Shown: piece after piece, positions 28,494 to 38,641 of the stretch | Layout: each line of letters begins with the position of its first letter | Position numbering within the stretch: the first letter of the stretch is position 1 | Assembly (NCBI RefSeq): GCF_900143015.1 | Contig: NZ_FSRT01000002.1 | Coordinates: 62,001 to 126,000 of the forward strand | Length of the DNA: 64,000 nucleotides | Reading direction: 5' to 3' | DNA from: Fibrobacter sp. UWB11 | GTDB lineage: Bacteria; Fibrobacterota; Fibrobacteria; Fibrobacterales; Fibrobacteraceae | Program-made: the position numbers and the translations under genes | The notes under the pieces: generated by a model | Told to the model about the DNA's origin: nothing | Database searches by the model: none | The model's input: the letters and a program-made list of their open reading frames with translations, nothing else

Positions 28494-30128
28494 ATGCTCA
28501 AGAAACTTTCCAATTTCCCTGGCATCAAGGGCCCGGTCGTCACCATCGTGATGGACGGTTTTGGTATCACCGATAAGGTCGAAGGCAACGCCATCAAGGC
28601 TGCCCGCACCCCGACTCTCGACAACCTCTTCAAGATGTACCCGAACGTTCTCTTGAAGGCCCACGGTCGCGCCGTCGGTATGCCGACCAACGAAGACATG
28701 GGTAACTCCGAAGTCGGCCACAACGCTATCGGTGCTGGCCAGGTGTACAACCAGGGTGCAGCCCTCGTTGCAGACGCAATCAACAGCGGCGACATCTTCG
28801 GCCGCGACGCTTGGAAGGAAATTGCCGGCAACGCCCGCGAAAAGAACACCGTCCTCCACTTCATCGGCCTCTTCAGCGACGGTAACGTTCACTCCAACAT
28901 TTCTCACCTCAAGGCCATGGTCGCTCAGGCCAAGAAGGAAGGCCTCAAGAAGGTCCGCGTTCACATTCTCCTCGACGGTCGTGACGTTCCGGAAACCTCC
29001 GCTCTCGATTACGTCGGCCCGTTCGAAAAGTTCCTCGACGAACTCCGCTCTCCGGAATTCGACGTTTGCATCGCTTCTGGCGGTGGCCGTATGCAGATTA
29101 CCATGGACCGTTACAACGCTAACTGGAAGATGGTGGAACTCGGCTGGAAGACTCACGTGCTCGGCGAAGGCCGCTACTTCGACAACGCTACGCAGGCTAT
29201 CGAAACTCTCCGTGGCGAAACCAAGGCTATTGACCAGGACCTCCCGCCGTTCGTGATTGCTAAGGACGGCCAGCCAGTCGGTACCATCAACGATGGCGAC
29301 TCCGTGGTGTTCTTCAACTTCCGTGGCGACCGCGCTATCGAAATCACCCGCGCCTTCGAAGAAGAATCCTTCAACGAATTTGACCGCAAGCGCTTCCCGC
29401 ACGTCTGCTACGCTGGCATGCTCCAATACGACGGCGACCTCAAGCTCCCGAACCGCTTCCTCGTTCCGCCTCCGGCCATCAAGGAAACCAGCGGCGAATG
29501 GCTCGCTGAAACGGGCGTGAAGCAGTTCGCCTGCTCCGAAACGCAGAAGTACGGCCACGTCACTTACTTCTGGAATGGTAACCGTTCCAGCAAGTTCGAC
29601 GGCGAAACCTACCTCGAAATCGAATCTGACGTTGTTCCGTTCGAACAGCGCCCGTGGATGAAGGCCGCCGAAATCACCGACGCCATGATCGAAGCCTTGA
29701 AGAGCGGCAAGTACCAGACGCTCCGCTGCAACTTCCCGAACGGCGATATGGTGGGCCACACCGGTAGCTTCCGCGCCGCTACGATGGCTATCGAAGCTGT
29801 GGACATCGGCCTCGCACGACTCCTCCCGGTGATCGACGCCCTCGGTGGTGTTGCCATCATCACGGCTGACCACGGTAACGCCGACGAAATGTACGAAATC
29901 GACAAGAAGACCGGCATGCCGAAGGTCAACAAGGACGGTACGTTCAAGGCCAAGACCAGCCACACCCTCAACAAGGTTCCTTGCATCCTTTACGATAACG
30001 TCACTGGCGGCAAGCTCGGCCTTAAGGAAGGCGACTGGGGTCTTTCCAACATCGCTGCAACGACAGCAAACCTCCTCGGCCTCGAAAAGCACGAAGCCTG
30101 GGACGATTCCATGCTCATTATCAAGTAA
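28494..30128 (+). CDS. gpmI: 2,3-bisphosphoglycerate-independent phosphoglycerate mutase
   Basis: Interconverts 3- and 2-phosphoglycerate in glycolysis, with metal ions and a phosphoserine intermediate. The 544-residue protein shows VTIVMDGFG (Asp21 metal ligand), the catalytic Ser72 in DMGNSEVGHNAIGAG, HIHSDGNVHS-like FSDGNVHSNISHL, and the ADHGNADEM metal site near the C-terminus. Length is normal for the longer GpmI type. GGAG precedes the ATG. Codon use is strongly biased to C-ending codons, as expected for a highly expressed gene. Confidence 0.96.
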   Translation: MLKKLSNFPGIKGPVVTIVMDGFGITDKVEGNAIKAARTPTLDNLFKMYPNVLLKAHGRAVGMPTNEDMGNSEVGHNAIGAGQVYNQGAALVADAINSGDIFGRDAWKEIAGNAREKNTVLHFIGLFSDGNVHSNISHLKAMVAQAKKEGLKKVRVHILLDGRDVPETSALDYVGPFEKFLDELRSPEFDVCIASGGGRMQITMDRYNANWKMVELGWKTHVLGEGRYFDNATQAIETLRGETKAIDQDLPPFVIAKDGQPVGTINDGDSVVFFNFRGDRAIEITRAFEEESFNEFDRKRFPHVCYAGMLQYDGDLKLPNRFLVPPPAIKETSGEWLAETGVKQFACSETQKYGHVTYFWNGNRSSKFDGETYLEIESDVVPFEQRPWMKAAEITDAMIEALKSGKYQTLRCNFPNGDMVGHTGSFRAATMAIEAVDIGLARLLPVIDALGGVAIITADHGNADEMYEIDKKTGMPKVNKDGTFKAKTSHTLNKVPCILYDNVTGGKLGLKEGDWGLSNIAATTANLLGLEKHEAWDDSMLIIK

Positions 30129-30131
30129 AAA

Positions 30132-30165
30132 CGTCATTGCGAGCCCTGCAAGGGCGAAGCAATCC
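30132..30165. repeat. Dispersed repeat family A
   Basis: CGTCATTGCGAGCCCTGC then AAGGGCGAAGCAATCC: the clearest intergenic copy of family A, starting four bases after the gpmI stop codon. Confidence 0.88.
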
Positions 30166-30180
30166 ACAAGAATTCAAAAA

Positions 30181-30207
30181 AGGAACCCTTCGGGGTTCCT
30201 TTTTTTG
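30181..30207 (+). terminator. Terminator after gpmI
   Basis: AGGAACCC and GGGTTCCT pair around TTCG, followed by seven T. Confidence 0.9.
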
Positions 30208-30320
30208 CATATAGCCCATTTTTGGGGTGATACTAGCCACGTTGCAAAAATATTTTTTCATTTTACTATCAAAAAACGTATTTTTAATTGTAAAAAAGAC
30301 GTGGTGATGAGGAAATTTTT

Positions 30321-30818
30321 ATGACCGATCCCAAGAAGAGCAAAGGCGGTTTTGGAATAGTCGAAGCTTTGGTAGCGGCGGCTGTACTTGGTTTTATGTA
30401 CATGGCTATAATGAACATGCACGGAGGAAACCACGATTCCCTGCTACGCATTCGAGGCCGTGACGGAGCAACCGAAGTCGCCCAGAACCTTATCGATTCC
30501 CTTGGGGCACTTGGACTTGCCAGCCTTTACGACGAAAATCTCGCCAAAGACGATGCCGGCAACATAAAACCTATAATTATCGACCCTATCGTGCGCACCT
30601 GGCAAGGCCAGCCTGGAGCTGTCACCAATACTATGACAGTGAACTACAGAGCCGAAATTACCGTTTCGCGCGATGACGAATACAAGACCAAGACCTCGTC
30701 CATGCTCCTTGGTACAGACAGCGTTGAGCACGTGTACGCCAAAAGGCTAGACGTCACCATCAGCTGGAAATTCAAGAACTCCACGCAGTCCATAAGCGTA
30801 TCGGGGGTAGTCAAATGA
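30321..30818 (+). CDS. Type IV pilin-like minor pilin (PilV-type)
   Basis: The 165-residue product has a prepilin leader: after MTDPKKSKG the peptidase should cut before FGIVEALVAAAVLGFMYM, leaving Phe at +1 and Glu at +5. One N-terminal hydrophobic helix is followed by a small soluble domain. It fits the PilV/GspI class of minor pilins. The stop codon overlaps the ATG of the next gene (ATGA, 30815-30818), so it opens a three-gene pilin operon. GAGG lies upstream of the start. Confidence 0.85.
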   Translation: MTDPKKSKGGFGIVEALVAAAVLGFMYMAIMNMHGGNHDSLLRIRGRDGATEVAQNLIDSLGALGLASLYDENLAKDDAGNIKPIIIDPIVRTWQGQPGAVTNTMTVNYRAEITVSRDDEYKTKTSSMLLGTDSVEHVYAKRLDVTISWKFKNSTQSISVSGVVK

Positions 30819-32242
30819 TTCCTTTTACAGACGAAAGGCAAAAATATAAAGCCGGTTTTACCCTCATGGAGCTCATGGTCTACATGGGCATTGTTGGCAT
30901 TATTGTAGTTATCGCTGGCGAAGCATTTAGCAATTCTACCAAGGTCCGCGTACGCACCGACAACATGATTAGGGCAAACCAAGATGCAGGAAATATCGCA
31001 TCAATCATTAAAGAAGACGTAGAACCGTTGGGAACAAAAAGCGCCAATGCGACTGGAAGCACCTCATTTACTTTTTCTGGAAAAAGAATCTACATGGACC
31101 CCGATAACGCAGACGGCGACAAAAGGGATTCATCCTCCTTCAGAATTGAATCTAGCGGCGGAAACAGCGTACTGACTTTCAAGCGCACGCGATACAACGA
31201 AGAAACAGGTGCATACCAAGCAATCGACTCCATTCGTTGGTACGTTGAAGACCGAATCCTCAAGCGCAGCTGTATCACTATAGAACCAGCATCCGGCTTT
31301 GCCTTACCCGATGACGATCCTTGCGTTACTTCGGGCAATGAACCCAACCCCGTAGAGATGGTCCCCAATGTTTCAGCCTTTAATGTCGAAGCCGCACAAC
31401 CAGGAGCATTGGAAGGCGCCACGCAAATATTCCCGGCAAGCGGATCGAGCCAATACATGCTTTTTCCGCGCTTGGATGCAAGTGGCGAATATGACAGAAC
31501 CTTTGTCTCTTTCAACACCGCCAATGAAACAAACGAAGCTTTTGCCGCAGGTACTGCAATTACACTTTCTGGTTTTTTCTCAAACTACAAGAACCAAGAA
31601 GACAATCTTGAAAACGCAATTTACGCCGAAGGTGATCAAAGAGTAAACCAAGCGATTGCCATAAACCCTTCCGATTACTTAGATGCCGACTGGAAAACGC
31701 AATGTGCAGAACACGGCGTCATGAACTTTGGTCCTGACACGGTCTACGAAATTTCATTTGAAGTGACATCTCAAGCCGATAAGGATAGAAGCATTAACTT
31801 TGTCCCAAATAAAGACCACATGTCTGTAGGCTTTAGAAAAAGTACTGGTGGCTATGCCATGTCACACGGTCACATTATATTGCCAGACTTTTTCTTTTAT
31901 CCGCCCAATGCTGCAGATGGCGCAGGAAAGCGCGTCATGAGGTTTACAGTCCCTGAACACGTAGGAAGTGTATGCCTAGCATTCACCTTCGCATTCTATT
32001 CACCTCTAGTCGCATCGGGCTTGGTGACCATAAAAGATTTGAAAGTAACGCAGGTGGCTACAGCCAACTACAAGTTCAGCGGATTCAACTCAGAAGCAAG
32101 TAGCAATATAAAAGAAAAGAAAAAAGTGAAAGCATTAAAGCTCAGGTTGCAAATAAGCCGTGGTGCTAAAAACGGCGGCAGCGGTGAAACAGGTAACGTG
32201 GACTTGATTATTCCTATTCCGAGCAACGGAACGGGCGACTAA
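30815..32242 (+). CDS. Type IV pilin-like minor pilin (PilW-type)
   Basis: The 475-residue product has a clear prepilin motif: cleavage after KAG, then FTLMELMVYMGIVGIIVVIAGEAF with Phe +1 and Glu +5. The large soluble part (about 40-475) is longer than standard PilW and contains a beta-rich domain at about 280-430 (TVYEISFEVTSQ, VGSVCLAFTFAFYSP), which resembles carbohydrate-binding or galactose-binding-like sandwiches, an inference from the strand pattern only. It is translationally coupled to the upstream pilin, and the giant pilin-like gene follows after 28 bp. Confidence 0.82.
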   Translation: MIPFTDERQKYKAGFTLMELMVYMGIVGIIVVIAGEAFSNSTKVRVRTDNMIRANQDAGNIASIIKEDVEPLGTKSANATGSTSFTFSGKRIYMDPDNADGDKRDSSSFRIESSGGNSVLTFKRTRYNEETGAYQAIDSIRWYVEDRILKRSCITIEPASGFALPDDDPCVTSGNEPNPVEMVPNVSAFNVEAAQPGALEGATQIFPASGSSQYMLFPRLDASGEYDRTFVSFNTANETNEAFAAGTAITLSGFFSNYKNQEDNLENAIYAEGDQRVNQAIAINPSDYLDADWKTQCAEHGVMNFGPDTVYEISFEVTSQADKDRSINFVPNKDHMSVGFRKSTGGYAMSHGHIILPDFFFYPPNAADGAGKRVMRFTVPEHVGSVCLAFTFAFYSPLVASGLVTIKDLKVTQVATANYKFSGFNSEASSNIKEKKKVKALKLRLQISRGAKNGGSGETGNVDLIIPIPSNGTGD

Positions 32243-32270
32243 TTTTAGTGTGAGAAGTGAGGTTTTCGAT

Positions 32271-35200
32271 ATGAGAACGGATTATTTAAAAAGCAGAGCC
32301 GGTGTTTCTCTTATCACCGTACTTATGTTTATGCTCGTTGCCACAATCGCAGCGACTGCCACTTGGAAATTTATCTCAAGTGAAGGATTCTCTAGCGCGA
32401 GTCGTATGCTCAAGCGCGAAGCCTACCAGAGCGCACAAGCGGGTATCGAAAACGCCCGTAGTTGGATGACATTCCACGGAAACGATGTAGGCGCCCTCAT
32501 CAAGCAGTTCCAAGAAAAAGGTAAGCCCATCAACATTGATGACCAGTTGCGTCCCTTGCAAAAGGCTGGGCAAAACTATCACGTGTGGGTGACCGGTGTA
32601 AACACGACTAATTCGACATACAAGATAAAAGTTCTTTCTACAGGTGAATCCCGTAACGAAACGAGCCATACCGAAGTGGCCATATTCAATGTAGACGGCT
32701 TGTATCGTGTCAAATTACCTGTTACGCAATCATCTTCCAATTTTGCAGAAGCATTCCACGGAGAACTGAAATCCATTGACAAACTCAACATCGACAAGGC
32801 TGTAATCACGCAAACTCCAGACGTAAGAAACGCTGGAGGACAAGCCATGAATGACGTCACCGTAACAAATTATCTTATTTTGGATGGTTCCTTTTACGCC
32901 AACGATAAAAACAACATCAAAGAGCTATACGTAACAGGAGACGTCGGAACCTGTTCGGGAATCAATGTGACAAACAACATGTATGTTCACGGCAACTTTT
33001 ATCCCGGCAACGTTAAATCCACTATTGGCGGTTCACTTTACGCAGAAGGGAATATTAATTTAAGAGATTTTTACCCTTACACAGCTATTACAGGGGGATG
33101 CTACAATGATAAACCTGGAGATCTAGAAGTTGGTGGCAACATCACGGCCGACACTCTTATTTATTATGACCATGGCGGTGCACACGCTTTTAATGCAAAA
33201 AGCAGCGTGGTATTCAATTCCATTAGATTTCCTTCGTCTTTCAACGATGCAACCGTCATTGACAGCATAATAGTAGGACACAATGTTTATGTCAAAGGAA
33301 ATTCTCCAGGAAAAATGGGTAACGCCCAACCATGCACAGGTTACCCTCATTTCAGCAACAAAATCGACGGACGAGATGCAATTCGAAGAACCAGGTTTGG
33401 TTCAGGAGATGGAGATAAAATTTGGATTTATGGATTTTATACTTATCTAAGTGGTACCACTCCAAATAATTTTACAGTCTGCACAGAGACCGGTTCAACA
33501 ACCGGCAAAAAAATCAATACAAAATGCAGAACAACGGATGGATTTACTTGTGCAAGATCACTAAATTACAACAAATGGCTTGGTTACAAAGGTCAATTCT
33601 TAGAAACAGAACCTTCAGAAGACGAAATCGCCAGTTGGAAAGCAAACAAACTCGACATATACAAAGCCAAATTAGAAGAAAGAGATGAATCGTGCGATCG
33701 AATAAAAACACCTATCCAGGTGAATACCAAAATTTTTGAACTCGGACTCACACATAGCAAGACATCTCCCAATGGTTGCAATGCCAATATATGGTCTGAA
33801 TGGGATAACTCGACAGAACTTATGAATGAATGTTACCAAATAGCCAAAAACAATGGTAAACTATACAACGACAACTGGTTGATATTAGAGTTCGGCACCC
33901 CCATGGGGTGGCAAGCACACAAGATGGGCGGAACTTTAAACGGCAACTTTATCTTCAAGTTCAACGCAAACAGTACGAACCACTCGGCCTATCTCCCCGC
34001 AACATCAGGAAATTCCAAAGTGTTTCTGTATTTGCCGAATGGTTGGCCAAGCCCATCAAACTATGCTATTGAATTCGCCGAGAAAAGCGGCGACCACCGT
34101 TATTTCGTCTTTAGCGAAGATGATGTAGTCCGCTTTGACATGAATACTCTCGAAAACCCCATGAGCGGTTCTGTGGTCATGGGCAAAAATGCCTCTACCG
34201 GAAAATGCGCCAGCTTTAACACCGTAGGCAACAACACCTTATACGCCCGTTTTGACCAAGAATTGACAGAAGACCTTTCTGACGCCTCTATTATTTGCGA
34301 CAACGACGGATCAAATACCTGTTCCGGCATGGCCGCCGCAAGTTCGAGTTCTGGAGGATCAGGTGGCGACGACGGTTACGACCATTACTATGTATCCATG
34401 GCCCCACAACTGGGCATTTCTCTTGAATCACAAACAAAGAGCTTTGAAAAAGTAACCGACAGTGACAACTTGGCCTCCTCATTTATCATATTACCCCGTG
34501 TAATATCCTTGCCCAATGACCCTTATGGAACTCTCGGCGACTATATCAACGTAATTACATTAAATAAGCCACAGAATGCAGCTCCACTAGCCAAGACAAA
34601 CTTGGATCTCGGTTCGTGCACCAAGGTAAACAGCTACTCCTCTTTGGATATAAGCAGTTTGAACTCAAAAATGTTTTCTCCTGATGGGAACAGGCTCCCC
34701 AAAGGAACATACAAGTGCGATATTTCAGCAGATGGCTATGACGAAACCGTCCCGGTATGGCTTGCTATAGACAACAAGGAATTACGCAATTTGCACCAAG
34801 TTTCGTTTGCCGAACCAAGCCAAGAAATTGGTGGAAGCGAGACCAAGGACATCTATATACGTTTACAACCCAAGATTAATTCAATCGATTTGCAAGTTTC
34901 TTGCCCGACACCACCAAGCAACTGGAGTTATGAATATGTACTTAATGATGTTACTACAGGTGGCACATGCACATTTACTGTAGCAAACCCCTATAACACA
35001 GAAAGACTGATGAAGTTGTTTACCATAAAAACAGATGCAGCCACAAGTGGAACCATGACGTTCCAGATTCTCGACGGTGAAAACTACATTCCAACCGCTC
35101 CGACCACTACAGGTCTCTACATGGGCACCACCGGATCTGTTAACCGAGCTCAAGCAACATTCGAACAACTCGATGATTATTGCCACACACATGCAGACGA

Positions 35201-38200
35201 GTGCCCCACCGAAGAAGAACGATACAACTGGAGGGATTGCGAAGTCCCTGCCGATGAGAAATGGGTCGAACCCGATGGAACAGGATTCCAAACCACAGAA
35301 CTTAACAACGCCTGGTTAGTATCCTCTGCCATCAACACCACTGTAAAGTTTATCGATGTGTCAAAACAAGACTTGCCCTGTATAGTCATCATCCCTGAAG
35401 AAGATAATTCTTGTACCTTTACAGAGACACACAAGAACTGCATATTGAACGCCTCAGCCAAGGAAAAAGTTCACAAAGTCAAATTCAAGTTTAAAAATGT
35501 CGAATCGGGCAAAAACCCGTCCTTTACAGTACATAGAGGCTCTGACCCCAAGGTCTGTCGATATAATGAAGCCAACGCAGAACACGAATGTATCGTAAAC
35601 GTGTACAGGGAAGGTAAAATATCCATGAGCATCGATACAGACAACGATGACAACAAGGATTTTAAATACTGGCAATGCGAAGGCCCCAGCTGTCCCAATC
35701 ACGAAAAGTGGAACTCGAACAACTTCTCGGAATTTACAGTCTCTGATAACGAAACCGTCATAACAGTGATGTATAATGAAGTCGACAAGCATTGCTTCTT
35801 TGACAAGTTCGAAAACAGTGCCGCAGCCTGTAACGATCTTCCGTCAAACGAAAGAAAGGAATACTGCATTGACTACTGCGCCCCCGCAGACCATTGCGAA
35901 TCGGCATCCATCACTGACGGCAACTTTGCCGATGCAAAATGGCACTTGGTCCGTGGCAAAATAAGCATGGTTGATTACGAAAACGGTATATTATCCATTC
36001 AAAAAAATGGCGACATCACCTTAATGAGCACCATCAATGCCGATGCAGGAACACACGGAACACTGAAGGCTTTGGTTCGCTTGCCTAGAGACGACTCTCA
36101 ATCAGGATTCTTGTTGGGTTCCGATGCAGAAGCAACAAGCTACCTAAAACTCAGCGTTTTCATAGACGACTACGGCAGTGCCGCAGTTCGTGTATGCAAT
36201 GCCGGTGGCACAACATGCCGTGAAGAATCACTGTCTTTGTCCGTAACAGAAAATGACATGGTCATGATTGAAGCCGAAATTACCGCTACAGAAATAACGG
36301 TTGCATTATCGAAGGGTAACGAAAGCACGAAGGCAAGTACCAAATTCCTTCTTGGCACATGGAGTGGCTACTTTGAAGGTTCGCATGTCGGATTGCGCAT
36401 GGCAAGCCCCAAGTTCAAGATTTACGGTATTGGCTGGAAGAGTACAAACTACGAATGTTTCAACACCTACCCCACAATCAAATGTTCTTTCGCGGCCGTA
36501 GCCTATTATGGAGTTATTCCGACAACAAAACCGGTAAAGCCATGGGTCGGCTATTCTGGCTGGGAAGGCTGGAATTCAAGCGATTGCACCGAAAAATACT
36601 ACTACCGAGGTGACGACGCTTGCAACGGTGACAATTATGGGTACACCACATGCGAAGACGATGGCTACATTTTTGATTTCACAAGTAGCGGAAAGCATGG
36701 TTACACTGATTTGAGTGGAACCGACATAAGAACCGCAAAAGTCGGCCTCGAATGTCAAAACACTTATTCATCGGATAATACCGAAGAAATGATGTGGGCA
36801 AATGACAGTGCTCATTGCGGTGTTTTCTGGACGGGTCCTCAGAACGTATGCTCTACAACAGATAAGATTACTGGCGAAATTTCTTTGCCCGGATCGGGCC
36901 AACAATCTGCTGCATTTACAAGAGCTATAAATATGCGTTCCGGCCAGCTGAAAATAGACCTCAAAAACGACGATAATAGCGAAGTATGGGTATGGTTATA
37001 CAGCCAAGGAACAGGAGATGAGCTCTACCCCAGCGAACACGTTTCCATGAATGGAGAAACAAAGACATTTAATGCCAGCGATTTCGAAACAGAAACGGGT
37101 GGATTCGACATTTCTAAGGTAAAGAGTGTACACTTCGAAAACAAGGGTAGCGGAAGCGTAACCGTAAAGAACGTTTCTGCTCTCTGCGAAACGGCAGTTC
37201 GAGTCAAGAGTTGCCAAGCCGAAGACAAAGTAAAAGGAACTTCCAGCTTTATGTTTATAGGAGGCAAGACATATATGTATGTCCAACTTACGGCTGCTAT
37301 AAACAATAGAGATGGTGTGGACAATTACCAAATTATCGCCCATAGACATTCCACCAATACGACCAAGACATACGAAATAGACAAAGCAGATATCGTGGTA
37401 TATGGTACAGAAAATGCTATGATTACCATACCGAGAGGTCTCGATGACATCAATGGATTACTTAGCGACTGGTCATTCAGCCTCAAGTTAAAATCGGATG
37501 GCGCAGACTATGGCGAAGAAAAAGAATGTCGAACAATCACAGGATTTACACCGGCTTGCAAAATCGAACAACCCGGCCCTGGAGAAGATCCTGAAGTGAA
37601 TCAAAACGCAGCACATTTCAAAGCATGGATATACAACTGCAATGGTTGCAGTTACACAGTCACACTCGATGGCGATGAAAAAATCAGTGGAAACTGCACG
37701 GCCAAAACAGGACATGGGCTTGTGTACGCCCCCAGTAATAAATGTGACATCAAAATCGATAACAAAGACATGCCCACCCTAACTGTCGGAACAACCTATA
37801 AGTTTAGGTTATATAGCCCTGATGGAGATTTTGACGAGTGCGAAAAGACATTTACAGTTAAAGAAAACGGCACGGAACCACAGCCAAGCAATGTGAATTT
37901 GGATTGTGATAATCTTAATGTTACAGTCGACGGTACTTCTGTAACGATTGAAACTAAATCAACGGGATGTGGTCCAGCAGAAGATTGCACATACAACATA
38001 GTACCTGCTGCCGATGGAAGTGGCGATTACAGTGATAACCAAACCATCAATTTCTCCTATGGAGGAAGTCAAACTTCAGTGACGCACAAACTTACCATAA
38101 GCAACGGGAAAAAATCTGACGATTGCAACTTTAACGTAACCTACAGTTCTAGTTCAGCAAAGAGCAGTAGTAGTTCTGCGAAGAGCAGTAGCAGTTCTGC

Positions 38201-38552
38201 AAAGAGCAGCAGTAGCTCTGCAAAGAGCAGCAGTAGTTCTAAGACCAACGATTTCGATTGCAATGATCATAATTCAATTGTAATGCAACCAGGAACTGGA
38301 GATGTACAAGATATCGAAGTTAGCGCAGGGCAATGTGTAAAATACACTATGCAACAGTCTAACACATTAAGAATCGGAAGTTGGTGGTCTCCACACTGTC
38401 CAGTTAATATCAAAATAAAGAATTGCGATGGAACATTTACCACTATATCACACGATTGTTCTGGTTGGATTAGTGTATATCAAACGCAAAAATGCACCAT
38501 TTACGCAAAACCAGAACTAGACATAAAATGGAAAATCTATGACTGGAATTAA
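32271..38552 (+). CDS. Giant PilX-like pilin-anchored surface protein (2,093 residues)
   Basis: The ATG at 32271 is preceded by GTGAGG; an earlier GTG at 32250 would only add seven residues. The N-terminus (SRAGVSLITVLMFMLVATIA) looks like a PilX-type prepilin: Gly then a hydrophobic helix, without Glu at +5. The very long Cys-rich extracellular part includes beta-helix-like GGSLYAEGNINL and VGGNITADTL stretches (about 200-310), an SSSGGSGGDDG linker near 695, a repeat-type domain near 1110-1170, a LamG-like sandwich at about 1215-1395, a four-fold SSSSSAK linker (about 1960-1990) and a C-terminal Trp/Cys-rich domain of about 100 residues. It is probably a pilus-tip or surface adhesin; plant-fibre binding is inference. 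Confidence 0.85.
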   Translation: MRTDYLKSRAGVSLITVLMFMLVATIAATATWKFISSEGFSSASRMLKREAYQSAQAGIENARSWMTFHGNDVGALIKQFQEKGKPINIDDQLRPLQKAGQNYHVWVTGVNTTNSTYKIKVLSTGESRNETSHTEVAIFNVDGLYRVKLPVTQSSSNFAEAFHGELKSIDKLNIDKAVITQTPDVRNAGGQAMNDVTVTNYLILDGSFYANDKNNIKELYVTGDVGTCSGINVTNNMYVHGNFYPGNVKSTIGGSLYAEGNINLRDFYPYTAITGGCYNDKPGDLEVGGNITADTLIYYDHGGAHAFNAKSSVVFNSIRFPSSFNDATVIDSIIVGHNVYVKGNSPGKMGNAQPCTGYPHFSNKIDGRDAIRRTRFGSGDGDKIWIYGFYTYLSGTTPNNFTVCTETGSTTGKKINTKCRTTDGFTCARSLNYNKWLGYKGQFLETEPSEDEIASWKANKLDIYKAKLEERDESCDRIKTPIQVNTKIFELGLTHSKTSPNGCNANIWSEWDNSTELMNECYQIAKNNGKLYNDNWLILEFGTPMGWQAHKMGGTLNGNFIFKFNANSTNHSAYLPATSGNSKVFLYLPNGWPSPSNYAIEFAEKSGDHRYFVFSEDDVVRFDMNTLENPMSGSVVMGKNASTGKCASFNTVGNNTLYARFDQELTEDLSDASIICDNDGSNTCSGMAAASSSSGGSGGDDGYDHYYVSMAPQLGISLESQTKSFEKVTDSDNLASSFIILPRVISLPNDPYGTLGDYINVITLNKPQNAAPLAKTNLDLGSCTKVNSYSSLDISSLNSKMFSPDGNRLPKGTYKCDISADGYDETVPVWLAIDNKELRNLHQVSFAEPSQEIGGSETKDIYIRLQPKINSIDLQVSCPTPPSNWSYEYVLNDVTTGGTCTFTVANPYNTERLMKLFTIKTDAATSGTMTFQILDGENYIPTAPTTTGLYMGTTGSVNRAQATFEQLDDYCHTHADECPTEEERYNWRDCEVPADEKWVEPDGTGFQTTELNNAWLVSSAINTTVKFIDVSKQDLPCIVIIPEEDNSCTFTETHKNCILNASAKEKVHKVKFKFKNVESGKNPSFTVHRGSDPKVCRYNEANAEHECIVNVYREGKISMSIDTDNDDNKDFKYWQCEGPSCPNHEKWNSNNFSEFTVSDNETVITVMYNEVDKHCFFDKFENSAAACNDLPSNERKEYCIDYCAPADHCESASITDGNFADAKWHLVRGKISMVDYENGILSIQKNGDITLMSTINADAGTHGTLKALVRLPRDDSQSGFLLGSDAEATSYLKLSVFIDDYGSAAVRVCNAGGTTCREESLSLSVTENDMVMIEAEITATEITVALSKGNESTKASTKFLLGTWSGYFEGSHVGLRMASPKFKIYGIGWKSTNYECFNTYPTIKCSFAAVAYYGVIPTTKPVKPWVGYSGWEGWNSSDCTEKYYYRGDDACNGDNYGYTTCEDDGYIFDFTSSGKHGYTDLSGTDIRTAKVGLECQNTYSSDNTEEMMWANDSAHCGVFWTGPQNVCSTTDKITGEISLPGSGQQSAAFTRAINMRSGQLKIDLKNDDNSEVWVWLYSQGTGDELYPSEHVSMNGETKTFNASDFETETGGFDISKVKSVHFENKGSGSVTVKNVSALCETAVRVKSCQAEDKVKGTSSFMFIGGKTYMYVQLTAAINNRDGVDNYQIIAHRHSTNTTKTYEIDKADIVVYGTENAMITIPRGLDDINGLLSDWSFSLKLKSDGADYGEEKECRTITGFTPACKIEQPGPGEDPEVNQNAAHFKAWIYNCNGCSYTVTLDGDEKISGNCTAKTGHGLVYAPSNKCDIKIDNKDMPTLTVGTTYKFRLYSPDGDFDECEKTFTVKENGTEPQPSNVNLDCDNLNVTVDGTSVTIETKSTGCGPAEDCTYNIVPAADGSGDYSDNQTINFSYGGSQTSVTHKLTISNGKKSDDCNFNVTYSSSSAKSSSSSAKSSSSSAKSSSSSAKSSSSSKTNDFDCNDHNSIVMQPGTGDVQDIEVSAGQCVKYTMQQSNTLRIGSWWSPHCPVNIKIKNCDGTFTTISHDCSGWISVYQTQKCTIYAKPELDIKWKIYDWN
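38150..38245 (+). repeat. Tandem SSSSSAK-coding repeat
   Basis: Four near-identical 21-base units (AGCAGTAGTAGTTCTGCGAA type) encode a Ser/Ala/Lys linker before the last domain of the giant pilin-like protein. Unit number may vary by slippage. Confidence 0.85.
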
Positions 38553-38563
38553 CAAATAACAGC

Positions 38564-38591
38564 AAAGCTCCCCCCACCGGGGAGCTTTTTT
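38564..38591 (+). terminator. Terminator of the pilin operon
   Basis: AAAGCTCCCC and GGGGAGCTTT pair around CCACC, followed by T-rich sequence, 12 bp after the stop codon. Confidence 0.88.
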
Positions 38592-38641
38592 CATATTTAC
38601 TCGTGCAAGAAATGCACATTTTTTCTAAATTTCGCCGTACT

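Noticed and set aside
28449-30167. 572-residue open frame antisense to gpmI
   Set aside because: It is a by-product of the strong codon bias of gpmI; it has no ribosome site and no family resemblance.
38150-38245. CRISPR-like regular repeats
   Set aside because: The units are contiguous, without spacers, and encode an in-frame Ser/Ala/Lys linker.
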